The position numbers were made by a program, and so were the translations under genes. From Planctomycetota bacterium (GTDB lineage: Bacteria > Planctomycetota > UBA1135), in NCBI GenBank assembly GCA_024229395.1, contig JAAESM010000027.1, positions 168,248 through 232,247 on the forward strand: 64,000 nt of DNA. The letters run 5' to 3'. Shown here one piece after another: positions 51,886 through 60,278 of this stretch (its first letter is position 1; every line of letters begins with the position of its first letter). A model generated the notes under the pieces. It saw only the letters and a list, made by a program, of their open reading frames with translations, was not told the DNA's origin and did not search any database.

Positions 51886-52635
51886 TTAGAGGACTTTGGC
51901 TTCGTTGCGCAAAGCGCTAACAAGTTCAGGAACCGCAGCAGCGCCTTCACCGACGATGCGGCCGGCAGGACGAGCGGGTGGCATGTTCATGGCGACGACC
52001 TCGACGGCGGCTTCACCGACTTCGACATCGACCACCTCGAGTGGCTTCTTCTTGGCAGCCATGATGCCGCGCAGACTTGCGAATCGAGGGGTGTTGAGAC
52101 CCTTCTGGCAAGTGATGGCGCATGGCAAGCTTGCTTCAATGATCTCGCGGGCGCCTTCGATCTCACGCTCGGCAATCACCTTGCCTTCGGCGACTTCGAG
52201 CTTGACCACTTCCGTGATGCAGGGAACACCGAGCAAGGTGGCGACCGCTGGGCCCACACCATGCTGATCACGATCGACGGCTTGCTTGCCGAACATCAGT
52301 AGATCGAACTCACGGCCCTTGCAGTTTTCTGCAAGCACGCGAGCGGTGGTAGCGCCGTCGGCTTCCGGGGCGGCAGGGTTAGCCAACAGCACTGCTGCGT
52401 CGGCACCCATGGCGAGCACGGTACGCAGTTCCTTCTGCGCTTCACCGGCACCAAAACTGATGGCGGTTACCGAGCCTGCACCTGCGGCTTCCTTGATGGC
52501 TAGGGATTCCTCGACGGCGAACTCGTCGTAGGGATTAAGCACGAACTCAACTCCTTCTGGGTTGAGCTTGTTGTCCACGATCGCCACATTTGCTGTGGTG
52601 GCCGGGACGCGTTTGACGAACGAAATGATGTTCAT
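51886..52635 (-). CDS. etfB: Electron transfer flavoprotein subunit beta
   Basis: 249 residues. 'ISFVKRVPATTANVAIVD', 'GVEFVLNPYDEFAVEESLAI', 'LLMFGKQAVDRDQHGVGPAV' and 'EASLPCAITCQKGLNTPRFA' with 'RGIMAAKKKPLEV' are diagnostic. It binds AMP and docks EtfA. It is the first gene of an etfBA pair, preceded by a Shine-Dalgarno GGAGG and a TACAAT promoter-like hexamer, an example of a leadered gene in this window. Confidence 0.97.
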   Translation of the reverse strand: MNIISFVKRVPATTANVAIVDNKLNPEGVEFVLNPYDEFAVEESLAIKEAAGAGSVTAISFGAGEAQKELRTVLAMGADAAVLLANPAAPEADGATTARVLAENCKGREFDLLMFGKQAVDRDQHGVGPAVATLLGVPCITEVVKLEVAEGKVIAEREIEGAREIIEASLPCAITCQKGLNTPRFASLRGIMAAKKKPLEVVDVEVGEAAVEVVAMNMPPARPAGRIVGEGAAAVPELVSALRNEAKVL

Positions 52636-52639
52636 TGTG

Positions 52640-52644
52640 CCTCC
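52640..52644 (-). promoter_or_regulatory. Shine-Dalgarno GGAGG for etfB
   Basis: Minus-strand GGAGG followed by CACA and the ATG. Its presence contrasts with the missing sites before many other first genes. Confidence 0.7.
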
Positions 52645-52665
52645 AATGGCTGAAATTCGGGCGAT

Positions 52666-52671
52666 ATTGTA
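52666..52671 (-). promoter_or_regulatory. -10-like TACAAT before etfBA
   Basis: Minus-strand TACAAT located 30 bases before the etfB start, giving a short leader of about two dozen bases that contains the GGAGG site. No convincing -35 match was seen. Confidence 0.4.
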
Positions 52672-52800
52672 CTTGTGCCCGGCCCTTCTGGAAGCTTAAT
52701 CCGACAACTCAGTAGAGAAATCTCGGAAATCTCCTGGGCGGCGAACCTGTGGCGTAAATCGCCTGCTTCAGCCCCGTCAAAGGGGCAGGGGAGCCGCGAA

Positions 52801-54477
52801 TCAGGGCAGAACCGTCAGGCTCACCGGCTCGCTGACAATCGTGGGTGCCAGCAGCGAGTTGCCCGCCATGGTGGCGAAGAACAAACGCCTACCGATCAGA
52901 GTATTGAGTGCAGTGGGCGGGAACAGCAAAGTGCAATGAGCGTTGCCTCGGCCGTCGAACATTCCCTGGCCATTCGCCACGAAGCCGGGATAAGAACCGG
53001 TCGAAGTGGAGTTCAAAATGCTGTCCATGCCGAGCGGCACTGACAGGCCATTGATGATGGTCGGGCCAGTGCCATTGGCGCTTGCCATAAAGCGATAGGC
53101 AAAGCCGCGGCTGTTGCGATCGAAATCCATCTCGAAATCCACACGTCCGCCGGCAGAAGAGGAAATCTCCGAGCGGGAGCCGTGCAAGAATTTACGTGAG
53201 CCGTAGATCGAAGCGGTTCCGGTAAACAGGGTCAGCGATTCAGGGGTACCTACGCCAACATCGCCGAAGCCATCGCCATCGATGTCACCCAGATTGGCGA
53301 CGTGTTGACCAAAGCCAATGTGAATGCCGTTGCCGAAGCGGTGCATGAGCAAGCCGGTGCGCCCTGAGTACAACGCCGCGATTCCAGGGGTGCCGTTGGT
53401 GTTGCGATATGGCACGCCAACCAGGAAGTCATCGAAGCCGTCTCCATCTTGATCGTCAAAGACCGCCACACTGGAGCCAAAGGTCTCATTGGGGCCGTTG
53501 CCTAACAGGCGGTAGATCTGCTTATGGTTGCTGGCGGTGCTGTAGACATCAACCGCACCAATGGCCAGCGAGTTTCCTTGGCGTGCTTGCGGGGCGCAAA
53601 TCACCACCTCATCAAGGCCATCACCATCCAGGTCGCTGATCGAACTTACGGTCTTGCCGAATTCATTCAGTGAATCCCAACCTTCGTAGACATGCAGCAC
53701 AGTGCCGAAGCGAATGGAGATCAGGTATGCGGCGCCGACATCATTGGCGCCGACACAGTCATAACGGCTCGCACCCACCACCAGGTCATTGTGGCTGTCG
53801 CCATCGATATCGCCGATCGCACTCAAGGAAACGCCGAAGTTGGCGTTGGCGTGGGGCGAGTTCAACAAGCCAACTTCCCCGCGTAGAGCGGGCGCAATAA
53901 TGTGGACCGCGCCACCGCCGTTCTCATATGGCGCACCCACGGCGAACTCCGTGGAGCCGTCGCCGTCCAGGTCGCCGACCTTGGCAATCGAGTTGCCGAA
54001 GAAGCTCGATGGGGTGCCGGTTTCCCAGAATATTACGGAGCCATCAATACCGGAGTAGACCCAATAAGCACCCTCGAAGGTGTAGCTGCCAATGCTGTAC
54101 ATCGGGTCGCCAGCCACGAAATCCGAGGCACCATCGCCATCGACATCACCGATCGCGCACATGACGGTGCCAAAGGCACTGTTGTGCGAGGTGCCATCGA
54201 TGCGGTAGAGCTCATCGCCATCGGCACCGGAATAGACCGTAATCGAACCAGGCGTGATGGCCGACGAGAAAAACGTGGATTCCCGCGCCCCAATCATGTA
54301 ATCGTCTATGCCATCAAGGTTTACATCACCAGCTGCAGCAATGCCGTCCCCATACTTATGAAAAGTATGGGTGCCTTCATAGTTGTACAACTCCATCCAC
54401 GAGGTCTCGGATTGACCAGCGAGGGGCGGAGCGAACAGCAGAAGCAGAAGGAGGGCTGCTCTTGGGGTGCGAATCAA
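52801..54477 (-). CDS. Secreted FG-GAP/integrin-alpha-like repeat protein
   Basis: 558 residues with a signal peptide ('ALLLLLLFAPPLAGQ'), TTG start. Seven or so FG-GAP blades repeat the pattern 'GDVNLDGIDDYMIGA', 'GDVDGDGASDFVAGDP', 'GDLDGDGSTEFAVGAP', 'GDIDGDSHNDLVVGAS', 'SDLDGDGLDEVVICAP' and 'DQDGDGFDDFLVGVP', each with calcium-binding Asp residues, folding as a beta-propeller. The last ~130 residues ('SSSAGGRVDFEMDFDRNSRG', 'GTGPTIINGLSVPLGMDS') are a domain I associate with planctomycete surface proteins. Presumed extracellular adhesion or structural role. Confidence 0.9.
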   Translation of the reverse strand: MIRTPRAALLLLLLFAPPLAGQSETSWMELYNYEGTHTFHKYGDGIAAAGDVNLDGIDDYMIGARESTFFSSAITPGSITVYSGADGDELYRIDGTSHNSAFGTVMCAIGDVDGDGASDFVAGDPMYSIGSYTFEGAYWVYSGIDGSVIFWETGTPSSFFGNSIAKVGDLDGDGSTEFAVGAPYENGGGAVHIIAPALRGEVGLLNSPHANANFGVSLSAIGDIDGDSHNDLVVGASRYDCVGANDVGAAYLISIRFGTVLHVYEGWDSLNEFGKTVSSISDLDGDGLDEVVICAPQARQGNSLAIGAVDVYSTASNHKQIYRLLGNGPNETFGSSVAVFDDQDGDGFDDFLVGVPYRNTNGTPGIAALYSGRTGLLMHRFGNGIHIGFGQHVANLGDIDGDGFGDVGVGTPESLTLFTGTASIYGSRKFLHGSRSEISSSAGGRVDFEMDFDRNSRGFAYRFMASANGTGPTIINGLSVPLGMDSILNSTSTGSYPGFVANGQGMFDGRGNAHCTLLFPPTALNTLIGRRLFFATMAGNSLLAPTIVSEPVSLTVLP

Positions 54478-54520
54478 GAGGGAAAGGGGTTCTTTGAGGT
54501 AACGGGGGACTACCCCATTT

Positions 54521-55249
54521 TTACCCTAATTCAAAGCGTTTGCCAAGATAGACCTTCCTTACCTGCTCATCGTTGACTAGAGCGGTAGCTGAGCCTTCTG
54601 CGAGCACTTTGCCCTGCGCCAAGATGTAGGCCCTGTCCGTAATGTGGAGCGTTTCGCGCACATTGTGGTCGGTCAGCAGGATCGCGATGCCCTTTTCTTT
54701 GAGGCGTGCCAAGATGCTCTGAATCTCCTCCACGGCGATCGGGTCGACGCCACTGAAGGGTTCATCGAGCAGGATCAGGTTCGGCTTACTGGCCAGCGCG
54801 CGCGCGATTTCCAAACGCCGGCGCTCGCCACCGGACAGGACTTCGCCTCGGCTTTGGCGCAAATGGCTTAGGCCGAATTCCTCGAGCAACTCATTGCAGC
54901 GCGTGCGACGCTCAGCCGCCGGCCCACCAAGGATCTCCAACACAGCGAGCAGGTTGTCTTCGACTGACAACTTACGGAACACCGACGGCTCTTGGGCCAA
55001 GTAACCGATGCCAAGGCGTGCGCGTTTGTAGATCGGCAGCTTGGTGACGTTCTTGCCGTTGAAATGAATCCGGCCTTCGTCGGGGCGGATCATGCCCATG
55101 CACATGCGGAAGGTCGTAGTCTTGCCGGCGCCGTTGGGGCCAAGCAGACCAACGATCTCGCCTTCACCGACATGCAAAGCCACCTGGTCGACGACCTTGC
55201 GGTTCTTGTAGGACTTGCACAGTCCTTCGGTGGTCAATAGTTCCGACAT
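54521..55249 (-). CDS. lptB: LPS export ABC transporter ATP-binding protein
   Basis: 242 residues from ATG 55249. Walker A 'GLLGPNGAGKTTTFRMCMG', 'LARLGIGYLAQEPSVFRKLS'-type sequence ('GIGYLAQEPSVFRKLSVEDN' is the LptB hallmark), signature 'LSGGERRRLEIARALAS' and Walker B 'NLILLDEPFSGVDPIAV'. LptB powers LptFG to pull LPS out of the inner membrane. Its presence argues for an LPS-containing outer membrane. Located 19 bases after lepB; LptA/C/F/G are not in the window. Confidence 0.95.
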   Translation of the reverse strand: MSELLTTEGLCKSYKNRKVVDQVALHVGEGEIVGLLGPNGAGKTTTFRMCMGMIRPDEGRIHFNGKNVTKLPIYKRARLGIGYLAQEPSVFRKLSVEDNLLAVLEILGGPAAERRTRCNELLEEFGLSHLRQSRGEVLSGGERRRLEIARALASKPNLILLDEPFSGVDPIAVEEIQSILARLKEKGIAILLTDHNVRETLHITDRAYILAQGKVLAEGSATALVNDEQVRKVYLGKRFELG

Positions 55250-55268
55250 GATCAGGGATACAGCGGGT

Positions 55269-56681
55269 CTAGTAAACCCAACCGAGGCGTGCCACCGGTG
55301 AGAATGGAGGGATCGGCAGGAACACGGCGAGTGCGCGGCCAAGCAGGTACTCGCGGGGGACCAATGGTGCTGGCTGCAGGATGCGCGAAGCACCCTTGAG
55401 CTCTTCATCGGTGAAGGTATGTAGACCGCCGAACTCATCGCGGAAGGTCATGATGTCGCGGCCCGGGCTTTGGCGTGGGTTATTGAAATGCGGGTCGACC
55501 CCGTGATCCATGCGGTCGCCACGCACCGACGTGATTCCGCGCAGCGGCGAATCGAAGGTGATGATCTCGGCATTCCAATCACGACTATCGAGCGAGTTCT
55601 GCGTGTTGTCGCCCATCATGAAGTAGTTGCCTTCCGGCACCTCGAATAACGGCGTGCCGTTATTGCGTGGTGGCAGATAATGCACATCGCGCCAGATCTT
55701 GACTGGGCTCAAACGCCAGCCTCTTGCACTGGAAACAAAGGTGATGCTGTTGCGCACATTGCGGCCAGTATCAAGCTCCATCTCACGATAGACCACTTCC
55801 TTGTCATCGACGGCCAAACGCACGGTGTGGTCCCAGAAACTGACGTCGAAGTTGGTCTTGCCCGATGCATTCGGAAGCTTGCCTTCGAAGATCTCGCCAT
55901 CGGGCATCTCCATGACATAGCTGCCATTCGGGTTGATGACCAAGTTCACCGGGTAAGGCCCCATCATGAAGTCGGCGCGGAAATCGCCACCGGCATCACG
56001 GGCTTCGATGTCGAACTTGATGCGCAGGTCCGAAACGCGCTTCAAGCTACGCGACGACGGATTTGGCATGCGGTGGAAGATTTTGTCCGGATACCCATCC
56101 AAGTAACGATCGCGCACGCCGTTGGCATACTGCACGGTGGCCTGACCATTGAAGCTCAGCGTGCCATCTTCTTCGTGCTCGAAAGCGCCGGTGCGATTCC
56201 AGTTCGGCCACTTGGCTGGGTCATTGCCCACACCAGGGGCGACCTTCTTCCACATGGGTTCCTGCACCTTCCAAGGCTTGCGTGCGATGGTGAAATCACC
56301 ATTGCTGCCGAGTGGGCGGTAGTAGATATCGCCAGCCTGAATCCACAGCTCCTCATCAGGCATGCCGATTAGGCGCTTGACGTAGTTGTTGTGGGTCAGC
56401 AGCGGGTAGCGGAACACCACCACTTCCCAGCGTTCCGGATCGCGGAACCAATAGCTGACCTTGTCGACCAAGACGCGGTCATGGAGGCCGCCGTCGGTGT
56501 TCTTGGTGGCCGGATCAATCAGGTTGGTGCCCATCAAGGTGGGCTGCATGGATCCGGTTGGAATCTCGTAAGCCTCTATGGCAAAGACCTTAAGGCCCAT
56601 GGCCATGACGATGGCAAACACCACAACCTCGATGTTCTCGCGGAATGGGTGCGCTGACTTGTCCTTTTTCTCCTTGGCCAT
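55269..56681 (-). CDS. lepB: Signal peptidase I with large extracytoplasmic insertion
   Basis: 470 residues, against ~200-320 for typical LepB. N-terminal transmembrane helix (residues ~17-35), nucleophile Ser44 in 'YEIPTGSMQPTLMG', general base Lys74 in 'RVLVDKVSYWF', and the conserved GDN box at ~357 ('NYFMMGDNTQNSLDSRDW'). Between residues ~122 and 345 lies an insertion with strands such as 'RVSDLRIKFDIEARDAGGDF' and 'DHTVRLAVDDKEVVYRE', resembling a concanavalin/LamG-like sandwich. The enzyme cleaves signal peptides on the outer side of the inner membrane. A TAGAAT nine bases before the ATG supports the start. Confidence 0.93.
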   Translation of the reverse strand: MAKEKKDKSAHPFRENIEVVVFAIVMAMGLKVFAIEAYEIPTGSMQPTLMGTNLIDPATKNTDGGLHDRVLVDKVSYWFRDPERWEVVVFRYPLLTHNNYVKRLIGMPDEELWIQAGDIYYRPLGSNGDFTIARKPWKVQEPMWKKVAPGVGNDPAKWPNWNRTGAFEHEEDGTLSFNGQATVQYANGVRDRYLDGYPDKIFHRMPNPSSRSLKRVSDLRIKFDIEARDAGGDFRADFMMGPYPVNLVINPNGSYVMEMPDGEIFEGKLPNASGKTNFDVSFWDHTVRLAVDDKEVVYREMELDTGRNVRNSITFVSSARGWRLSPVKIWRDVHYLPPRNNGTPLFEVPEGNYFMMGDNTQNSLDSRDWNAEIITFDSPLRGITSVRGDRMDHGVDPHFNNPRQSPGRDIMTFRDEFGGLHTFTDEELKGASRILQPAPLVPREYLLGRALAVFLPIPPFSPVARLGWVY

Positions 56682-56690
56682 GAAGGGAAG

Positions 56691-56696
56691 ATTCTA
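56691..56696 (-). promoter_or_regulatory. -10-like TAGAAT before lepB
   Basis: Minus-strand TAGAAT, CTTCCCTTC, ATG 56681, in the 36-base gap after the upstream gene. It fits a leaderless start with no Shine-Dalgarno sequence. Confidence 0.45.
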
Positions 56697-56717
56697 TCAG
56701 GTCGGTGCAGTGGGTAC

Positions 56718-59204
56718 TCAGTCCTGCTGGCGGTCGATGATCTCTTGATTGATTTCCGCCTGGCTCTTGTTGAGGCGCACTTCGACCAGACTGTGGGAAT
56801 CGATTGGAGCTGTGAACCAACCTTCCGCAGTCACATCTTCGGCGAAAGTAGCTAGTGCCTTGATCCGTCCGGGGCGCACACCGGCAACCACCCGCGCAGA
56901 GGCATGCTGACTTGGAAACACGCTGGCAATCCTCGGCGTGGAAGGTGGAATCGGCGAACCGTATTGATCGCCGAACACTTCCATACCCGGCAGTGGATCA
57001 GGTGCGATCGGGGGAGTTGGTGGCTCCATCAAATTCTCATTGCGTTCACCAAGCAAGTGCAGACTCTCTGGCGACACCACTTCACCGAGTCGGTCCAACA
57101 CCAACAACTCGAAGGCAGGCGCGCTCGCTTGCAACTCGAAACGATGTTCATGCTTATCCGGTTTGTAGGCATAACTTGGCACCACCAGAGTGACATGACC
57201 CGGCGCGTGAATGTGAATGCTGCCGATATCCGCCACCGAGTAAAAACTGAACTCCTTCGCGGAGTTGACGCGCGTTTGAATTGCGCCTTGCTCGCAGTAG
57301 AAGACGATCATGCCATCGGTAATGGCTTCGCCGCTCTCCGCGTTGACGACCACCCCATGATGGTGCGTGGAGTTGCGTGGCGGTGCTTCATAGCCATGGA
57401 GGTCCACATCCAGGGGTACGGTGCTGCCCTCGACCTTGATTCGCCAAGTCTGGATCGATTCCATCCGCACCCTGGAATAGCCATACTTATTCCATGAGCC
57501 GGTGGGTTGTGCCACCTTCATTTCCAAAGTCGCGAAGCCCTCGGGCATGGGGGGCAATTGCAAGTTCCGCTTGCTGGTCGCTTCGTGACTCCAGAGCTCG
57601 GCTTCTTGCCACCAAGTGCCGTCTGCGAGGTCGAATGAGGTATTTCCGGCCTCCCAGTTGGTGAGATCGATGCGCGCATTGATCTTCTCGAAACTACGAT
57701 TGCCATCGATCCGATTGAGTCGCAGCTTGGTCTGCTTGGCACTCTTGACTACGAAATCACGCCCCCGATCCGCCTCGGGATCAATCGCCCAAGTCTGCGG
57801 GTAGAACATCACTGAGTTGCCATCCAAATCAGGATAAACCTGCATCGTGTAGGCCGTACTCAAATCCAATGCTGTGAATTCAAAACTGCCATCAGCAGCA
57901 CACTCTTGCTCCATCTCGTAGATGTCACCTTCCTCTTCATAAGCAAGAGCGACATAAGCACCCACTGCCGGTCTTTGATTCTCAAGAACCACGCGCGCCT
58001 TGAGACTGCCCACCGCCACCGGCAAGGAATAGAACAACTTGCCGACGTCGGCGTGGAATTCCAGCTTGGGTAGCTCGTAGATGCCTGGGAAGTCGCCGAT
58101 GAATGCGTCGAATTCAATTACCCATTGGCCATGCGCAATGCGCAAGGTTGCTTGCCCATTCTGGTCGGTGATGAAACTAATGCCGCCGTATGGCCATTCG
58201 AGCTTGGCGTTCGGATTAAACGGCGCACCTTCTTCCTCTTCCTCGTCGATCCAATCCTCATCAGGATTGCGTAGCCGCGGGCTGTCAAAATGTTGGATCT
58301 TGACATAGCCGGAAACCCCAGGAGCTGGCTCCCCGCGACGGTCGACTACTTGCAACTCGACTGTGGTCATTGGCATGACGCGCAACGTGCCGGCGTCGGC
58401 CACGCCAGCTACATCTTCATCGATGAAGACATTACCAAAACCTTCACCCTGGTTGCCCAACTCGGGTTCGTACATCATCCAGCGTTCGGGCAAAACTGAG
58501 AAGTTCCAGTCCCCAACCGTGAGCTGCTGGAACTCGAAACGCCCGTTACTATCGGTGGTTGTGGTGGCCAATCCAGGAGTCCATTCTTCTAGGCCGTTGT
58601 CGCCGAATTCACCGAATGCGTGCACTTCCACGCCAGCTAGCGGCTGATTGCTCCAGTCCATCACGCGGCCAACAGCACTGCGTTTAGGCAGCACATGCAG
58701 CAGCGCCAGATAGTGGTCGCCGGCATAGATGTCTTCATGGTCCTCCAGATAGGCAATGCCATAGCCGCTGCCAGCTGGTGGAACGCAACGCACCCAATCG
58801 ATATGCACGTAGTCCGGGAACTGAAACTCAGCTACACCATGACGGTTGGCTACGGCGGTGTAGCGTTCGACTTGGGCCGTCTCTTCGATCCAACTCTGTG
58901 CGGTGACAGTCCAACCCTTGCAATTCTTCGGCGCGTGACCTTGTTCGGAATAGACGGTGGTCAGTTCGGCGCGCACCATCACGCGCCGCGCCAGCGCTTC
59001 GGCAGAGATGGGCTGACCATCTAGGTCGTGCAATTCTTCACGCTGGACCTCGATCGGATTGGTGGTGGTCCGGCCCAATTCGCCAATGTCTTCCAGAGCG
59101 TCGGCCGCATTCTTGATCTGATTCTGTTGGCCATGTGCGAGTGGACCGATCTCGCCCTGCGGGTCTTCGCGCAAGAGGAACCACATCAACGCGACCATCA
59201 ACAA
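56718..59204 (-). CDS. Membrane-anchored protein with repeated carboxypeptidase-regulatory-like domains
   Basis: 828 residues as drawn from TTG 59204; an ATG lies six bases inside, and hydrophobic sequence continues upstream in frame without a usual start codon. An N-terminal helix ('LMVALMWFLL') anchors a long extracytoplasmic chain. Several beta-sandwich modules are visible: 'GRVMDWSNQPLAGVEVHAFG' with 'TTTDSNGRFEFQQLTVGDWN', 'VELQVVDRRGEPAPGVSGYV' and 'GVVVNAESGEAITDGMIVFY'. No enzymatic motif is seen. Probably a surface or periplasmic structural protein. Same strand and gene line as lepB. Confidence 0.75.
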   Translation of the reverse strand: MLMVALMWFLLREDPQGEIGPLAHGQQNQIKNAADALEDIGELGRTTTNPIEVQREELHDLDGQPISAEALARRVMVRAELTTVYSEQGHAPKNCKGWTVTAQSWIEETAQVERYTAVANRHGVAEFQFPDYVHIDWVRCVPPAGSGYGIAYLEDHEDIYAGDHYLALLHVLPKRSAVGRVMDWSNQPLAGVEVHAFGEFGDNGLEEWTPGLATTTTDSNGRFEFQQLTVGDWNFSVLPERWMMYEPELGNQGEGFGNVFIDEDVAGVADAGTLRVMPMTTVELQVVDRRGEPAPGVSGYVKIQHFDSPRLRNPDEDWIDEEEEEGAPFNPNAKLEWPYGGISFITDQNGQATLRIAHGQWVIEFDAFIGDFPGIYELPKLEFHADVGKLFYSLPVAVGSLKARVVLENQRPAVGAYVALAYEEEGDIYEMEQECAADGSFEFTALDLSTAYTMQVYPDLDGNSVMFYPQTWAIDPEADRGRDFVVKSAKQTKLRLNRIDGNRSFEKINARIDLTNWEAGNTSFDLADGTWWQEAELWSHEATSKRNLQLPPMPEGFATLEMKVAQPTGSWNKYGYSRVRMESIQTWRIKVEGSTVPLDVDLHGYEAPPRNSTHHHGVVVNAESGEAITDGMIVFYCEQGAIQTRVNSAKEFSFYSVADIGSIHIHAPGHVTLVVPSYAYKPDKHEHRFELQASAPAFELLVLDRLGEVVSPESLHLLGERNENLMEPPTPPIAPDPLPGMEVFGDQYGSPIPPSTPRIASVFPSQHASARVVAGVRPGRIKALATFAEDVTAEGWFTAPIDSHSLVEVRLNKSQAEINQEIIDRQQD

Positions 59205-59257
59205 GAGGAAGGGAAGGACTAGGGACTGGGCGAGGGAACGGGAGTCTTTGTGGGGTA

Positions 59258-60199
59258 CTATCGATCAGCTCCTTGCTCCGCTATCGGCTTTTTCCGTTGG
59301 TGGATTTCCGCCACCGACAGGTCAAGCTGTAATCGCAATTCGCCGCTGTGAACGCGCGGTATTTGGAAATTGGTGAATAGGGGGTCTTGGTCCTCGAAGC
59401 CGAGTAAGACATTGTGATGACCTGGATTCATGCCTGCGAAAGTGACCTCGCCACTCTTCACTGAGATCTCGGCTTGGTGGGCATAGAAGCCAGAGGGTGT
59501 GAGGGTGGATGCGGCCGCTGGCTTGCCGTAAATATCGAGGACGGTGAGGCTGCAGTCTGGAATCCTCTTGCCCCAGCGATCCACGATCTTCAAAGTGAAG
59601 GTCTCACCGATGGGCGTCAGGGCGATCGTCCCAAAGAGATAAGTATTGGCTTGTCCGTATCGAGCTGGGAAATAACCCTTTGCCGTAATCTCGCAAGTGG
59701 CAGGGTCATCACTCACAAGTAAGGCGAACTCGCCAGTGGAGATCGAGTTGCTGCCATAGCGACCTTGCGCGGTTTCTATATGAATATGCGCACCCATGAT
59801 GGGCATCCTAGTCCAGGCGTCAATCACAAAGCCGGAATAGACCACGTAGCCAGGTGGTGGATTAATCGGCTCCAACGGGGGGGAGACATAGGGCGGCGGG
59901 AAGTAGTCAGGGGCGGCGCCAAAGCTGCCCGCTAGCCTTGTCTTGAACTTCCAATCGGGCAGGCTGTCATCGGGGAGTTCTACTTCCTCTTCTTCTTCGA
60001 CCTGAGACGCTGGATAAGCCGGCGCTTGATCACGTGGTTCAAAAGGCAGGCGCACCAATCCATTCGCTCCAACGACGTCGCGATTGCCCAAGCGACTACA
60101 GGCCGCATCCTTCCCGAACCACAGCCACAACAGCAAGATTGCGACTGCTGCCACGATGGGCAAAGTGAGGGTCTTGGTTCCAGGGCCCTTGGGGTTCAT
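59258..60199 (-). CDS. Membrane-anchored carboxypeptidase-regulatory-like protein
   Basis: 313 residues from ATG 60199 (GTG 60202 is possible). One N-terminal transmembrane helix ('LPIVAAVAILLLWLWFG'), a linker rich in Pro and Glu ('VEEEEEVELPDDSLPD'), then a beta-sandwich domain 'SGFVIDAWTRMPIMGAHIHI' with 'ISTGEFALLVSDDPATCEIT' and a second one toward the end. It resembles the larger protein encoded 54 bases downstream and may be a paralogue or partner. Function unknown. Confidence 0.72.
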   Translation of the reverse strand: MNPKGPGTKTLTLPIVAAVAILLLWLWFGKDAACSRLGNRDVVGANGLVRLPFEPRDQAPAYPASQVEEEEEVELPDDSLPDWKFKTRLAGSFGAAPDYFPPPYVSPPLEPINPPPGYVVYSGFVIDAWTRMPIMGAHIHIETAQGRYGSNSISTGEFALLVSDDPATCEITAKGYFPARYGQANTYLFGTIALTPIGETFTLKIVDRWGKRIPDCSLTVLDIYGKPAAASTLTPSGFYAHQAEISVKSGEVTFAGMNPGHHNVLLGFEDQDPLFTNFQIPRVHSGELRLQLDLSVAEIHQRKKPIAEQGADR

Positions 60200-60205
60200 C
60201 ACGTC

Positions 60206-60211
60206 AATCTA
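60206..60211 (-). promoter_or_regulatory. -10-like TAGATT before the 313-residue anchored protein gene
   Basis: Minus-strand TAGATT, GACGTG, ATG 60199. A second hexamer, TACTAT, ends one base upstream of it and would give a leader of a few bases. Confidence 0.35.
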
Positions 60212-60278
60212 GATAGTAAAGATTGAGCGGTCACGCCGGGGGACAGAAGTTCCGGAATACGGCTCGCTGTGCAGGGAC

